Made by a program: the position numbers and the translations under genes. Positions 16,108 to 25,766 of a DNA stretch of 42,801 nucleotides are shown here, in pieces (the stretch's first letter is position 1; every line of letters starts with the position of its first letter). The notes under the pieces were generated by a model. The model had not been told where the DNA came from and did not search any database. It saw nothing but the letters and a program-made list of their open reading frames with translations. Source of the DNA: a bacterium (GTDB taxonomy: Bacteria; SM23-81; DAOVCL01); NCBI GenBank assembly GCA_029932675.1, contig JAOZPP010000019.1:1-42801 (forward strand), written 5' to 3'.

Positions 16108-17815
16108 AGAGATGATAGAAGTGGCCAGAGGGGAAAAGCCCTGTGATCTCCTGTTAAAAAACGGTAAAATCGTCAACGTCTTTGCCGGGGAGATCCACGA
16201 CGGCAATGTGGCCATCTATAAGGGGAAGATAGCGGGAATTGGTGACTACAAAGCAAGGAAAAACATAGACTTAAAGGGAAAATATATTTGTCCAGGCTTC
16301 CTCGATGGCCATGTCCATATAGAGAGCGCGATGGTCACTCCACCGGAATATGCCCGTGCGGTTGTCCCCTTGGGAACAACCACAGTGGTCATAGATCCAC
16401 ACGAAATCGCCAACGTATTGGGGCTGGAAGGGATTAAATATATGCTGGAGACGAGCGATAACCTCCCACTCAACGTCTTTGTTATGCTCTCTTCCTGTGT
16501 TCCGGCAACCGATATGGAAACTTCCGGGGCCAGGCTTTCCGCCTTTGACCTCAGACTTCTCCTTGATGAACCACGTATCCTTGGACTTGGGGAACTGATG
16601 AATTACCCCGGTGTAGTGCATAGGGCCCCAGAAGTTATGGACAAGATAAGGGCAGCACGGGGTAAGCTCATCGACGGACACGCCCCCAAATTAGGTGGTA
16701 AGGATCTCAATGCCTACATCGCTGCGGGGATTAAGTCCGATCACGAGTCCACTACTTTAGAGGAAGCCCGGGAGAAGCTGAGGATGGGAATGTACATTAT
16801 GATCAGGGAAGGGACGACTACAAAGAACTTGCAGTCCCTTCTTCCTTTGGTGAAACCAGGAAGGAACTCATCCCGCAAATTGTTCTTTGTCACGGACGAC
16901 CGACATCCCTATGACCTCCTCCAAGAAGGACATATCAATTTTATGATCAAGATGGCTATTAAGTCGGGGATAAATCCAGTAACTGCCATTCAGATGGCGA
17001 CAGTAAACGGCGCAGAATATTTTAAACTCAAGGACTTAGGTGCTGTGGTTCCAGGATATAGGGCCGATATAATTGTCCTCGATAACCTAAAGGATTTTAA
17101 CATCCTCTCCGTATTTAAAGATGGCAAACTCGTTGCCTCAGAGGGGGAAATACACCCGGGGGTAATAAAACCGATATCTGTTCCCTTAAGGAGCACTATT
17201 AACACCGCCTGGATAGAAAAGGAACATTTTAAAATTAAGGCAAGGGGGAAACTGGTAAAGGTAATCGAGATTGTTCCAAACCAACTTATTACCAGGAAGA
17301 GGATTGAGGAAATCAAGATAATCGATGGGCAGGCTGTTTCTGATCCAGAGAGGGACGTCTTGAAAGTAGCTGTCATTGAACGGCACCTGGCATCAGGAAA
17401 CACAGGTTTAGGATTTGTGAGGGGAATAGGGCTTAAAAGAGGGGCAATTGCCTCATCAGTAGCCCATGATTCACACAATATCGTGGTCGTGGGGACCAAC
17501 GACGAGGATATGTACACGGCAGCGGTGAAGATCGTGAAGCTGCAAGGAGGGCTGGTTGTAGTGGAAAACGGAAAAATCATCGAGGAGCTACCCCTCCCCA
17601 TTGCTGGATTGATGACCGGAAGGAAACTTGAGGAGGTAGAGGATAAAATCCAAGCCTTGAATGCGGCTTGCCGGAGATTAGGGGCCAAGGTTAAAGATGC
17701 ATTTATGGTCCTCTCCTTCCTCGCCTTACCAGTAATTCCGGAAATTAGGGTAAGCGATAAGGGGATAATAGATGTGGTAAAATTCCAACTCGTCCCCCTC
17801 TTTGGAGAAAATTAA
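16091..17815 (+). CDS. ade: Adenine deaminase
   Basis: The 574-residue enzyme belongs to the amidohydrolase superfamily and converts adenine to hypoxanthine and ammonia. Metal-site motifs are PGFLDGHVHIESA (about residue 70), IDGHAPKLGG (about 195), KSDHES (about 217) and FVTDDRHP (about 275). The C-terminal adenine-deaminase domain contains VAHDSHNIVVVGTND near residue 460. Length agrees with bacterial Ade (about 580). The start is GTG at 16091, with AGGAGGG six bases upstream, inside the end of the Mo-subunit gene, so translation is likely coupled. Together with the hydroxylases it supplies an adenine to hypoxanthine to oxidised-purine route. Confidence 0.95.
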   Translation: MGLELEEMIEVARGEKPCDLLLKNGKIVNVFAGEIHDGNVAIYKGKIAGIGDYKARKNIDLKGKYICPGFLDGHVHIESAMVTPPEYARAVVPLGTTTVVIDPHEIANVLGLEGIKYMLETSDNLPLNVFVMLSSCVPATDMETSGARLSAFDLRLLLDEPRILGLGELMNYPGVVHRAPEVMDKIRAARGKLIDGHAPKLGGKDLNAYIAAGIKSDHESTTLEEAREKLRMGMYIMIREGTTTKNLQSLLPLVKPGRNSSRKLFFVTDDRHPYDLLQEGHINFMIKMAIKSGINPVTAIQMATVNGAEYFKLKDLGAVVPGYRADIIVLDNLKDFNILSVFKDGKLVASEGEIHPGVIKPISVPLRSTINTAWIEKEHFKIKARGKLVKVIEIVPNQLITRKRIEEIKIIDGQAVSDPERDVLKVAVIERHLASGNTGLGFVRGIGLKRGAIASSVAHDSHNIVVVGTNDEDMYTAAVKIVKLQGGLVVVENGKIIEELPLPIAGLMTGRKLEEVEDKIQALNAACRRLGAKVKDAFMVLSFLALPVIPEIRVSDKGIIDVVKFQLVPLFGEN

Positions 17816-17818
17816 TTA

Positions 17819-18038
17819 GACAGGATTTACAGGATTGAGAAGATAAAATAATTTAGTCAAAACTTTTCTTAATCCAGCCTATCCTGTTATCCTGTCAGAA
17901 ATTATTTTAGACGGGATTTACGAGATTGACAGGATGGATGTTTAACTGAAGTAAAAAGTAAGGCCCTGTTTACTGGGACGGGAGGTAATTTCTCACCCCT
18001 AATCCCTAACAACTGTTTTAATCCCGTCCATCCTGTCT
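17819..18038. repeat. Array of GACAGGATT-type repeats in inverted orientation
   Basis: Forward units (GACAGGATTTACAGGATTGA at 17819-17838; a variant at 17910-17939) alternate with reverse units (17872-17897, ending TCCTGTTATCCTGTC; 18021-18038). Each forward unit is itself a 9-nt tandem repeat. The array begins three bases after the adenine deaminase stop. The arms could fold into long hairpins and serve as a transcript end. Confidence 0.75.
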
Positions 18039-18059
18039 AAGAACTTGATTGAGGGAGGT

Positions 18060-19361
18060 ATGGATTTAAGCTTTAAGGAAACAAAAGGGGCGATGACTGA
18101 AACCCAGGCCGTTCTTGAAGCATCAAGATGCCTATTATGTGAGGATGCACCCTGCAACAGGGGCTGCCCAGCAGGTATTGATGTAAAGAAATTCATCCGG
18201 GCAATCAGGTTTGAGAACTTCCGCAGAGCAATAAACCTGATCAGGGAGAAGAATATTCTGGCTGGCGTTTGCGGGATAGTATGTCCGAGGGAAGTGCTCT
18301 GTGAAAGGGAATGCTCAACAACTAAACTCTCTACTCCAATAAAAATCGGAGACCTGCAGAGGTTTGTTGCAGAAAAGGATTATACGGCAAGGTTTAAATC
18401 TTTACCCCAGATCAAGAAAAACAAGATAGGGGTAGCTGTAATTGGTGCGGGTCCAGCCGGTCTTTCCTGTGCGGCTGAGCTGGCCACCCAGGGATTTGAG
18501 GTGACAATCTTTGAGAAAAGGGATAAATTGGGTGGAGTTCTCACCTATGGAATTCCCCTCTATCGGCTTCCCAGGCAAATGCTCAGACACGAACTCGACT
18601 ATGTTAAGAAATTAGGGGTAAAAATCAAGAGAAATAAGGCAGTTGATAACCTTGACGAGATATTTGATGCTGGATTCAGGGCAGCATTCATTGGGGTGGG
18701 GCTGGGGAAACCGTTGTCCTGTGGGATCCCGGGTGAGGAGCTAAAGGGTGTTGTAGCTGCGTTAGAATTCTTGAGAAATTTCAACGAGAATTCCGAGAGA
18801 ATAGAGATTGGTAAGCGGATAATTGTGATCGGCGGGGGGAGCGTAGCAATGGATTGTGCCTGCTCTGCATTGAGGGTGGGAGCCAAACATGTCGACCTGG
18901 TCTGTCTGGAAGGGCCAGATGAACTGCCAGCCTTTAAGCAAGAGATAGAGCAGGCGGAGAGCGAAGGAGTAAACATCCACCCCAGGTTTATGCCCTTAAA
19001 AATCTTGAGCAAGAATGGAAAAGTTAGTGGATTAGAAGCAGTGAAGATTGAGTGGAAGATCCCCGGTAGGTTTGTTCCTGAGAACGCAGTTGAAATAAGG
19101 GGAAGCACTCTAACTTTAATCGGGGATACAATAATTGAGGCAGTGGGTCAGGCCCCTGAGGAGAATCCACTGCTAAGGGGATTAAAGAGGGATAGAGGAT
19201 ACTTAGTGGTCAATGAACAAATGATGACCTCCAAGACGGGAGTCTTTGCTGGAGGGGATATAATTGCCTCGAAAGTCCCCAGAACTGTAGTCCAATCAGT
19301 CGCCGAAGGCAAAAAGGCTGCCCAGGCAATCACCGCCTATTTAAAAAATTCCAATGCATAA
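18060..19361 (+). CDS. preT: PreT-type dihydropyrimidine dehydrogenase subunit (glutamate synthase small-subunit-like)
   Basis: The 433-residue protein has an N-terminal [4Fe-4S] region with cysteine clusters [19 protein letters not shown] and [16 protein letters not shown] (about residues 25-90). An FAD-binding [16 protein letters not shown] follows near residue 130, an NAD(P)-binding [13 protein letters not shown] near 260, and the closing FAGGDI motif near 395. It matches E. coli PreT in length and order; PreT and PreA form an NAD-dependent dihydropyrimidine dehydrogenase. The start at 18060 gives the N-terminus expected from PreT, although GGGAGG lies only one base before it; TTG 18045 is an alternative. 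Its partner preA is 6.6 kb away rather than adjacent. Confidence 0.9.
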   Translation: MDLSFKETKGAMTETQAVLEASRCLLCEDAPCNRGCPAGIDVKKFIRAIRFENFRRAINLIREKNILAGVCGIVCPREVLCERECSTTKLSTPIKIGDLQRFVAEKDYTARFKSLPQIKKNKIGVAVIGAGPAGLSCAAELATQGFEVTIFEKRDKLGGVLTYGIPLYRLPRQMLRHELDYVKKLGVKIKRNKAVDNLDEIFDAGFRAAFIGVGLGKPLSCGIPGEELKGVVAALEFLRNFNENSERIEIGKRIIVIGGGSVAMDCACSALRVGAKHVDLVCLEGPDELPAFKQEIEQAESEGVNIHPRFMPLKILSKNGKVSGLEAVKIEWKIPGRFVPENAVEIRGSTLTLIGDTIIEAVGQAPEENPLLRGLKRDRGYLVVNEQMMTSKTGVFAGGDIIASKVPRTVVQSVAEGKKAAQAITAYLKNSNA

Positions 19362-19366
19362 ATTTA

Positions 19367-19527
19367 GACAGGATTTACTGGATTGACAGGATAGCCAAAC
19401 CTGAGGTGGCAGAACCCCGATTCTGCCACTCACCCCTTGGACCGTCAGAATTGGGATTCTGACGGCTCGGTTGGTTTTGGATACCCAGCCTGGGGCAGGG
19501 AGGTTCACTTTATCCTGTTATCCTGTC
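19367..19527. repeat. Composite palindromic repeat, copy A
   Basis: It starts six bases after the preT stop. The left arm is GACAGGATTTACTGGATT followed by GACAGGATA; the right arm is TATCCTGTTATCCTGTC in inverted orientation. Between them lie two perfect hairpins, GTGGCAGAA/TTCTGCCAC (19406-19429) and CCGTCAGAA/TTCTGACGG (19442-19465), and a conserved spacer GGATACCCAGCCTGGGGCAG. Copies B (24311) and C (25767) are nearly identical. Confidence 0.9.
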
Positions 19528-19540
19528 AAAAACTCCTACA

Positions 19541-19597
19541 TGGTAGCCGCAACCTTTAGGTTGCGAACTCACGCAGGCTAAAGCCTGCGGCTACCAG
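19541..19597. repeat. REP-type double palindrome, left of the RAYT gene
   Basis: The outer arms are TGGTAGCCGC and GCGGCTACCA. Inside are two hairpins, GCAACCTTTAGGTTGC and CGCAGGCTAAAGCCTGCG. An almost identical copy in the same orientation lies just after the transposase gene (20131-20187), the expected arrangement for a REP-associated transposase and its substrate. Confidence 0.9.
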
Positions 19598-19619
19598 GGG
19601 AAACCCAACGCAAAAAAAG

Positions 19620-20117
19620 ATGAATAGGAATGTCTCCATTAGAGAGAAAAAGCATCGGTTACCCAGGGAACTTTATCGAGGGCAAATTGCTGCTGCTTTC
19701 ACTCTTTGCGTGAAAGGTAAATTCTCGTTCCTCGAAAATCTGCAAACAGCAAAGATATGCATCAAAATTTTGGGAGAGACCGCATCCCTCTTTGGATGTA
19801 TTGTGGCAGTATATTGTCTTATGCCTGATCATCTTCATTTTATTCTTCTCGGTACGAAAGACAGTGCTGACCTATGGGAAGCAGTGGTGCGTTTTAAACA
19901 AAAGACAGGATTCCATTTGAAGAAACGGTGTGATCAATTTCAGTGGCAAAAGGATTTTTACGACCATATCATTCGTCAAAACGAGAATTTAATAACGCAG
20001 ATTAGATATATCCTGGATAACCCTGTGCGGAAAGGATTAGTTGATAATTGGAACGATTATCCCCTTAAGGGGAGTGTAGGCGTTAAGTTAGAGGAAGTAT
20101 TGCAGGGATGTCTATAA
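19620..20117 (+). mobile_element. REP-associated tyrosine transposase (RAYT, IS200-like)
   Basis: The 165-residue protein has the IS200/Y1 transposase fold signature YCLMPDHLHFILLG, with the HUH metal ligands at His71 and His73. The RAYT-typical WQKDFYDHIIR and RYILDNPVRKGL segments follow; candidate catalytic tyrosines are Tyr114 and Tyr130. Such single-strand endonucleases act on REP hairpins, and here the gene is flanked by two copies of a matching double palindrome (19541-19597 and 20131-20187). The frame is intact, and length is at the short end of the usual range. It may be responsible for spreading palindromes in this genome, but it is not shown to be active. Confidence 0.92.
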
Positions 20118-20130
20118 CCGAGTATTGTAC

Positions 20131-20187
20131 TGGTAGCCGCAACCTTTAGGTTGCGAAAATACGCAGATTGAAGTCTGCGGCTACCAG
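20131..20187. repeat. REP-type double palindrome, right of the RAYT gene
   Basis: It has the same outer arms and same first hairpin as the left copy. The second hairpin is diverged but compensated: CGCAGATTGAAGTCTGCG keeps the stem while changing sequence relative to the left copy (AGGC/GCCT becomes AGAT or AGACT-type pairing). That conserved pairing suggests the structure, not only the sequence, is selected. Confidence 0.85.
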
Positions 20188-20463
20188 AGGGGAGCATAGA
20201 CAGAGACAAAATGGTTAAACATCTCATTGAGGCAACGGAGAAATACTCTCAAACCCAATGTAAATTTGAAATTTGAGGACCTGCCCCGATCCCATGAACT
20301 TTTTTGAAAGAGCGAGAGATAAACGGAAAGCCCTTGTCTTTTATAGTTTTGGGGCTTATATTTTAAGCCCAAATACCCTCCGTTAGTTGCTAGGTAATTC
20401 AACTTTATTCCAAAGAGTAGGATATTGACAGGTTAGACAACATTTTGCCTAAGAGGAGAAGTT
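20188..20463. promoter_or_regulatory. Leader region with alternative hairpins upstream of a small gene
   Basis: AACGGA (20322-20327) pairs with TCCGTT (20379-20384), enclosing AAGCCC (20328-20333), GGGCTT (20352-20357) and TAAGCCC (20364-20370). GGGCTT can pair with either flanking AAGCCC, giving two mutually exclusive hairpins, which is how attenuators and riboswitches are built. It does not match any riboswitch consensus I know. A ribosome binding site AGGAG for the next gene follows at about 20455. Confidence 0.3.
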
Positions 20464-20826
20464 ATGATTAATATCGAATTATTAGCAAAATTGTGTAAAA
20501 CAGCTTTTGCTGCTGGAAGCAAAGCGGTCGAAACTTATAGGAAAAAGAAACTTTCTAAGGAAGAGAAGGAATTGCTGATTGCCGCAGTTCAGACAGGTGA
20601 ATTCTTATTACTTTCTGTAGAGCAACTGCCCGGAACTTGGGTTAGGACAGGCAGCAAAGATTTCCTTAATCATAATGACCCTGCCTACGCTGCTACATAC
20701 CTTGAAGCATTTCGGTCCCTTTGTGAACGCGGCTATATCATTTACGAGGGTGGGAAGCTTTTTATGCTAACTGGTTCTGGGTTCAAGAAAAGCAGACAAT
20801 TAGCCAAAAATGTTGAGAAAAAATAA
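20464..20826 (+). CDS. Small conserved-looking protein of unknown function, possibly winged-helix
   Basis: This is a 120-residue soluble protein with a clear ribosome binding site (AGAGGAG). The N-terminal half is helical and lysine-rich ([18 protein letters not shown]). The C-terminal half, with [11 protein letters not shown]-like [19 protein letters not shown] followed by [15 protein letters not shown], resembles the helix plus beta-wing of winged-helix domains. No membrane segment or signal peptide is present. It could be a small regulator or the remnant of a larger accessory system. It lies inside the accessory block between preT and preA. I do not recognise the family. Confidence 0.65.
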   Translation: MINIELLAKLCKTAFAAGSKAVETYRKKKLSKEEKELLIAAVQTGEFLLLSVEQLPGTWVRTGSKDFLNHNDPAYAATYLEAFRSLCERGYIIYEGGKLFMLTGSGFKKSRQLAKNVEKK

Positions 20827-20857
20827 GCGTTTGATCTTTAAAAGGCAGGAAAAGAAA

Positions 20858-23800
20858 ATGAGCAAGATGAGAAAGGTGGAAGTAAGTTTATTGGCAATGG
20901 TGTTTTTGTTTAGTTTTGGCCTTCAATCAGTCCTAGCTCAAACCTGGGTGAGCGGTATTATCACTTCCGATACCACTTGGTCGGTTACTGGTAGCCCTTA
21001 TGTTGTTGTGGGTGATGTGACCGTCGATTCTGGAGTAACTTTGACCATTGAGCCTGGTGTAACTGTGAAATTCAATGAAAGCTTATCCTTGAATATTTAC
21101 GGTAAATTCGTAACCAAAGGGACCGTAACAGACAGTATTCTTTTCACTTCAAACAGCCTAATCCCACACCCGGGTGATTGGGGAAGTATAAGGTTTGGTG
21201 ACACCAGTGTTGATGCCGTTTTTGACTCTCTGGGCAATTATATCAGTGGGTGTATTATTGAGTATTGTAGGATTGAGTATGGAGGAGACATTACCGGGAC
21301 GGATGATGACGGTGCAATTCATTGTGATCACGCATCGCCATTCATCAGTAATAATACCATAGTTGGGAATGCCTCTTCTTGGAACGGTTGTAGCGGTGGT
21401 ATTTACTGCGATGGCTCCTCTCCCAATATTACCAACAATACCATAACCGGGAATTCTGCTGGCTATGGCAGTGGTATTTACTGTCGAGATCATTCATCCC
21501 CAACCATCGCCAACAACACCATAACTGGGAACTCTACTGACAATTGGGGTGGTGGTATTTACTGCTCTGATTCCTCTCCCACCATTACCGGCAACACCAT
21601 AACCGGGAATTCTGCTGGCTATGGCGGTGGTATCTGCTGCCGAGATTATTCATCTCCTGCTATCACCAACAACATCATAGCTGGGAATTCTGCTGAATTT
21701 GGTGGCGGCATTTATTGCTATTACACACCTCCCCATCTCCCCACGATTGCTGGCAACACCATAACTGCCAATTCCGCTAACTATGGCGGTGGCGTTTTCT
21801 GCTCTAACTCCTCTCCTACGATTACCTTTAACAACTTAGTTAATAATGATGGGTATGAAATTTATATTTGGGAAGGGAGTAATGATGTTGAGGCCATAAA
21901 CAACTGGTGGGGAACCATAAATATGGATTCAATTGACGCCAAGATTTATGAGTACTATTTCTCAGGGGAAGTTCTTTATAACCCGATTCTTACCTCTCCG
22001 GTAATGGGTGAACCAGACTCGGTTTATTTGGTTGTTCTGAAGTCAGATGAGAGCTACACGAGTGATCTAATCACCGATCTATGGATTGGGGCGAGGATGT
22101 ATATACAGCTTGAAGGTCGAGACAGTGATTCCATCTGCGTCGATCAGACTACAGTTACTATAACCAGTGACTTCACTACTCAATATATTCGTGTTGCTCT
22201 TACGGAGACTGATTCCATCTCAGGCATATTCAGGGGGACGGCTTTGATAGATACCGTGAGTGTGGAAGGTGCATCTATTGGGGCTATGGTTGGGGAAACT
22301 ATCACCATAACATCTGTTGTGGATTCTACAAAGTTTACTACCGTCCTGGTAGGTGAAAACCCACATCCATCCATTTCCTATCTGAACATTGGGGGATCGG
22401 AAGATATAGAACATCTGGTTACTCACCACCCGCTTATCACCTGGTCATATTCCGACCCACAAAGCTTGCTTCAAGATGCTTTTCAGGTTCAGGTGGGAAC
22501 TGATGATGACTGGACGGTGGCTGAGATGTGGGACAGCGGAGAGGTGAGCAGTGCGGACACTTTTGTAACTTATGCTGGGGATTCCTTGATTGATGGCGAA
22601 ACTTACTACTTGAGGACCAGGGTAAAGAATACCCAAGATTTGTGGTCAAGTTGGGCCAGCCTTTCCTTCAGGATGAACAGTCTTCCCACCACCCCTGTGG
22701 CTTTAAGCCCCCAAGATGGAAAGGTAATCAGCGATAGCACGGTGGCTTTGGTCATTTCCAATAGCACTGATACCGAAGGCGATAGCCTTACCTATGGTTT
22801 TGAAGTTTACAGCGATAGCCTTTTGGGCAATTTACTCACATCAGCTACTGGGGTAGCGGGGGGAACTGATTCCACGATTTGGCTGATTGATGTGCCTCTG
22901 GAGGATAATTACCAGTATTGGTGGAGGGCAAGGGCTGATGATGGCTTTGAAAACGGGGAATGGATGGCCTTAAGTTCCTTTATCGTCAACTCAGAAAATG
23001 ATCCACCAGGTAGCTTCCATCTTTTGACCCCCCCTAATGGAGGTGAGGTGACCACCCTCAAGCCCATACTGGATTGGGAAACCTCCATTGACCCTGATCC
23101 TGGGGATGTGGTTAGCTATACCCTCCTCTATGGAAAGGACATCCCCTCTCAGGTACAGGTGGAGGTGGGAGGTGAGAGCGTCTATCAGATCAAGACCCCC
23201 TTAGAGGACAATCAGCTCTATTACTGGAAGGTAGTGGCTAAAGATCTTGCTGGTGCAACGGTGGAGAATGAAGAGGGCTATCAGACCTTTATCGCCAACA
23301 CGGCCAATGAAGATCCCAATAGCTTCAACCTGGTTACCCCCACCCAGAACAGCGTAGAGGTTGACCTTACCCCTATCTTCTACTGGGAGAATGCTACAGA
23401 CAACGATATTGCCGACTCTATCCATTATCTCCTTTATGTGGATCAGGATAGCAACTTTAGCCAGACTGTTCCAACGGTTGTGGACAGCAATTGCTATATA
23501 CCAACAGAGGAGCTATCCGACAACTCCCAATACTTCTGGAAGGTGGTGGCCGTAGATAAGGAGAGTTTAACTACCTCTACGGATACCTGGAGGTTCTTCA
23601 CCAATGTAGCCCTGGAGCCTCCTAATCCGTTTTCCCTCATAGAGCCAAAATTGGGCATAGATTCCGTCTCCACAACTCCCACTTTCATCTGGCACAAGGC
23701 CACGGACAATGACCTGTGGGACTATGCCACCTATACCCTTTACCTTAGCCCGGATAGCACATTCTCTCAGGAGGTGATGGTTATTCATCCTGCCGATACT

Positions 23801-24238
23801 CACTTCACTGTTCCACCGGGTATTCCCTTAGATAACAACACCAGATACTATTGGAAGGTAGTAGCTATGGACACGGATAGCCTGACTACCTGGGGATCAA
23901 ATAGCGATGTTTTCCCCTGGTGGTTTGTGGTAGGGAAAGAGGGGGTTAGGGAGAGGGAAGGATTTGGTATTCCGCAAGTCTTCTCCCTTTCCCAGAACTT
24001 CCCCAACCCATTCAATTCCACTACGGAAATCAGGTATGCTCTGCCCAGGGATGCTCAGGTTAGGCTGGAGATATATAACCTGCTTGGACAGAAGGTAGCG
24101 ACATTGGTGGATGAGTATCAGCGGGCAGGTTATAGGTCGGTTAGGTGGGATGCCAGAGGATTGGCCAGCGGGGTCTATCTCTACCGGCTGCAGGCGGGCA
24201 AATTCACTGCCGTCAAGAAGTTAGTGGTGATAAAATAG
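20858..24238 (+). CDS. Giant secreted beta-helix/Fn3-like protein with Por (T9SS) sorting domain
   Basis: This 1126-residue protein starts with a signal peptide (MSKMRK, hydrophobic core, cleavage near VLAQT). A parallel beta-helix follows (about residues 130-340), built from repeats of the [16 protein letters not shown] type, as in right-handed beta-helix carbohydrate-binding or surface proteins. Residues about 510-1020 hold at least four Fn3/Ig-like repeats, each with a YYWKVVAKD-type ending. The C-terminus (about 1040 onward) is a Por secretion-system sorting domain: [19 protein letters not shown], then [11 protein letters not shown] and [11 protein letters not shown]. This implies export by a type IX system encoded elsewhere. 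The start at 20858 is preferred (AGGA 8 nt upstream, good signal peptide) over an upstream ATG at 20810. The cargo role is likely adhesion or polymer binding, by analogy. Confidence 0.88.
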   Translation: MSKMRKVEVSLLAMVFLFSFGLQSVLAQTWVSGIITSDTTWSVTGSPYVVVGDVTVDSGVTLTIEPGVTVKFNESLSLNIYGKFVTKGTVTDSILFTSNSLIPHPGDWGSIRFGDTSVDAVFDSLGNYISGCIIEYCRIEYGGDITGTDDDGAIHCDHASPFISNNTIVGNASSWNGCSGGIYCDGSSPNITNNTITGNSAGYGSGIYCRDHSSPTIANNTITGNSTDNWGGGIYCSDSSPTITGNTITGNSAGYGGGICCRDYSSPAITNNIIAGNSAEFGGGIYCYYTPPHLPTIAGNTITANSANYGGGVFCSNSSPTITFNNLVNNDGYEIYIWEGSNDVEAINNWWGTINMDSIDAKIYEYYFSGEVLYNPILTSPVMGEPDSVYLVVLKSDESYTSDLITDLWIGARMYIQLEGRDSDSICVDQTTVTITSDFTTQYIRVALTETDSISGIFRGTALIDTVSVEGASIGAMVGETITITSVVDSTKFTTVLVGENPHPSISYLNIGGSEDIEHLVTHHPLITWSYSDPQSLLQDAFQVQVGTDDDWTVAEMWDSGEVSSADTFVTYAGDSLIDGETYYLRTRVKNTQDLWSSWASLSFRMNSLPTTPVALSPQDGKVISDSTVALVISNSTDTEGDSLTYGFEVYSDSLLGNLLTSATGVAGGTDSTIWLIDVPLEDNYQYWWRARADDGFENGEWMALSSFIVNSENDPPGSFHLLTPPNGGEVTTLKPILDWETSIDPDPGDVVSYTLLYGKDIPSQVQVEVGGESVYQIKTPLEDNQLYYWKVVAKDLAGATVENEEGYQTFIANTANEDPNSFNLVTPTQNSVEVDLTPIFYWENATDNDIADSIHYLLYVDQDSNFSQTVPTVVDSNCYIPTEELSDNSQYFWKVVAVDKESLTTSTDTWRFFTNVALEPPNPFSLIEPKLGIDSVSTTPTFIWHKATDNDLWDYATYTLYLSPDSTFSQEVMVIHPADTHFTVPPGIPLDNNTRYYWKVVAMDTDSLTTWGSNSDVFPWWFVVGKEGVREREGFGIPQVFSLSQNFPNPFNSTTEIRYALPRDAQVRLEIYNLLGQKVATLVDEYQRAGYRSVRWDARGLASGVYLYRLQAGKFTAVKKLVVIK

Positions 24239-24654
24239 GATAGTTCCAGTTCACAGAGGTCAGTTGTCAGTCCACGGTCATTTCCCCCGACTACTGACAA
24301 CTGCCTTTTAGACAGGATTTACTGGATGGACAGGATAGCCAAGCCTGAGGTGGTAGAACCCCGATTCTGCCACTCACCCCTTGGACCGTCAGAATTGGGA
24401 TTCTGACGGCTCGGTTGGTTTTTTTCAGGGGGAGGAGATTGTTTTAGATACCCAGCCTGGGGCAGAGAGGTTCACTTTATCCAGTCCATCCTGTTATCCT
24501 GTCAGAAAAAGAGGTTCTCGCTGTCAGGGCAGAGCCCTGACAGCACGGGGCTTCGGAAGTCATTCCCGACTACTGACAACTGTCTTAACCCTGTTATCCT
24601 ATCCAAAAGGGACTTAGACAGGATTTACAGGATAAATAAAGTGGGGAATTTCAA
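24239..24654. other. Repeat-filled intergenic region
   Basis: No gene is supported. It contains an inverted repeat CAGTTGTCAGT/ACTGACAACTG (24261-24303), composite repeat copy B (24311-24503), a palindrome CTGTCAGGG/CCCTGACAG (about 24523-24544), and another piece matching CCCGACTACTGACAACTG (about 24564). Single GACAGGATT-type units face each other at 24589-24602 and 24616-24636. Confidence 0.75.
24311..24503. repeat. Composite palindromic repeat, copy B
   Basis: It has the same structure as copy A, with arms GACAGGATTTACTGGATG and, inverted, ATCCAGTCCATCCTGTTATC. It carries an extra stretch of about 25 bp (TTTTTCAGGGGGAGGAGATT) between the second hairpin and the ATACCCAGCCTGGGGCAG spacer that copies A and C lack. 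The first hairpin has one mismatch (GGTAGAA against TTCTGCC). Confidence 0.9.
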
Positions 24655-25014
24655 ATGGACGAGAGAATAATCCAAGGATGGAAAAAAAAGTTTAAGGAGG
24701 AGAGGGAGAGGGAAAGGGAAAGATACAAAAAGGCAAGAAAAACCATACCCTCCATAGTGGCCACGTTAAAAAAATACGGGGCAAAAAAGATAATATTGTT
24801 CGGTTCCATCTGCGAGGCCGATAAATTTGAAGCCAGATCGGATATTGACATCGCCGTAGAGGGAATAAAGGAAGAAGAATTCCTGCAGGTCTATGCCGAC
24901 TGTATGATGGAGTTTGATTTTGAAATAGATTTGAAACCATTGGAGAAATTAAAGGGTCTATTTAAGAAAATGGTCTTAGAGAAAGGGGAAATAATCTATG
25001 AAAGGGAAAAGTAG
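24655..25014 (+). CDS. MNT-type nucleotidyltransferase (antitoxin-like)
   Basis: The 119-residue protein is of the minimal nucleotidyltransferase family. The catalytic signature is LFGSICEADKFEARSDIDIAV, with the paired Asp at about 63 and 65; the third Asp (EFDFEIDL) is near 92. The N-terminus is a highly charged helix of ERERERER type, longer than usual. The downstream partner overlaps by 17 bp and is a HEPN-like protein. In characterised MntA/HepT pairs the transferase inactivates the toxin by adding AMP to a tyrosine near the HEPN active site. The motif is intact, so activity is plausible. Confidence 0.88.
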   Translation: MDERIIQGWKKKFKEERERERERYKKARKTIPSIVATLKKYGAKKIILFGSICEADKFEARSDIDIAVEGIKEEEFLQVYADCMMEFDFEIDLKPLEKLKGLFKKMVLEKGEIIYEREK

Positions 25015-25480
25015 CATCCCAGTTTTAATAGCAGAAATTAAGGATGAAATTACCAAGTTAAGACGATTACAGGATAAACTGGAAAAACTACCAAAGATTG
25101 ATCCTCAAAAAGAGGAAATAGTAGAAAGTGCGGCTCTGAAACTCCATAATTTCTACACCGGATGTGAGCGTATCTTCCAACTTATTGCCAGAGAAGTAAA
25201 TGGAGGAATTCCTGAAGGCTACGACTGGCACAAGAGACTGCTTACTCAAATGTCTTTGGAAATTGAAGGTGTAAGGCTAAAGGTTATTTCACAGCAAACA
25301 GGCCAGGATTTAGAGCCATTACTTGCCTTCAGACATATTGTGAGAAGCATTTATGGATACGAACTCGATGCAGGAAGAGTGAGTCTGCTTGTTAAAAAGG
25401 CCATTAGCTTATATCCTACTTTGCAAGCGGAAATTGAAAAGTTCTGCGATTTCCTCCATCAGTTATATGAACACCTGTAG
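24998..25480 (+). CDS. HEPN-like (HepT-type) partner of the nucleotidyltransferase
   Basis: This 160-residue, all-helical protein overlaps the nucleotidyltransferase gene by 17 bp. Near residues 111-124 it has FRHIVRSIYGYELD, the position of the HEPN R-x4-6-H motif and of the tyrosine (Tyr119) that MntA-type enzymes modify. In this protein R112-x4 leads to Ser117, not His, so the canonical RX4HXY becomes RX4SXY, although His113 is adjacent. Known HepT toxins are RNases; this one may have altered or lost activity. Other members with RHxxR-x2-Y are familiar to me, so it may be a subfamily trait. The pair is best read as toxin-antitoxin. Confidence 0.75.
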   Translation: MKGKSSIPVLIAEIKDEITKLRRLQDKLEKLPKIDPQKEEIVESAALKLHNFYTGCERIFQLIAREVNGGIPEGYDWHKRLLTQMSLEIEGVRLKVISQQTGQDLEPLLAFRHIVRSIYGYELDAGRVSLLVKKAISLYPTLQAEIEKFCDFLHQLYEHL

Positions 25481-25766
25481 CTTGTTCCTCGATATTGTTT
25501 ACTCGAAATCTTTACGGGATTAGAACTATTTTCTGTCTTCTGGTAACCGAGGACTGCTGTTCAAAGAGGATCAACAGAGTTGACAGGATAAATATTACTG
25601 AAATTGGAGGGGGAAGATTAGGGTGAGGGAGGCAGTGAATTGCTTTTCTCCCCTTCTCTTTAGTCCTTCCCTGTCGAGGGGGAGGGGATTGGTTAAAATG
25701 CATCATTAGGGTGGGGTGGCTTACTTAATCCCATTCATCCTGTTATCCTGTCCAGAAAAGATTTAA
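25481..25766. other. Repeat-containing intergenic region
   Basis: No gene is supported. It contains partial GACAGGATA units (about 25580-25590) and an inverted unit TCCTGTTATCCTGTCC (about 25738-25753), then leads directly into composite repeat copy C. Confidence 0.6.

Noticed and set aside
20321-20390. Known riboswitch (purine, c-di-GMP, TPP)
   Set aside because: None of the conserved core sequences of those classes is present; only the alternative pairing remains as a signal.
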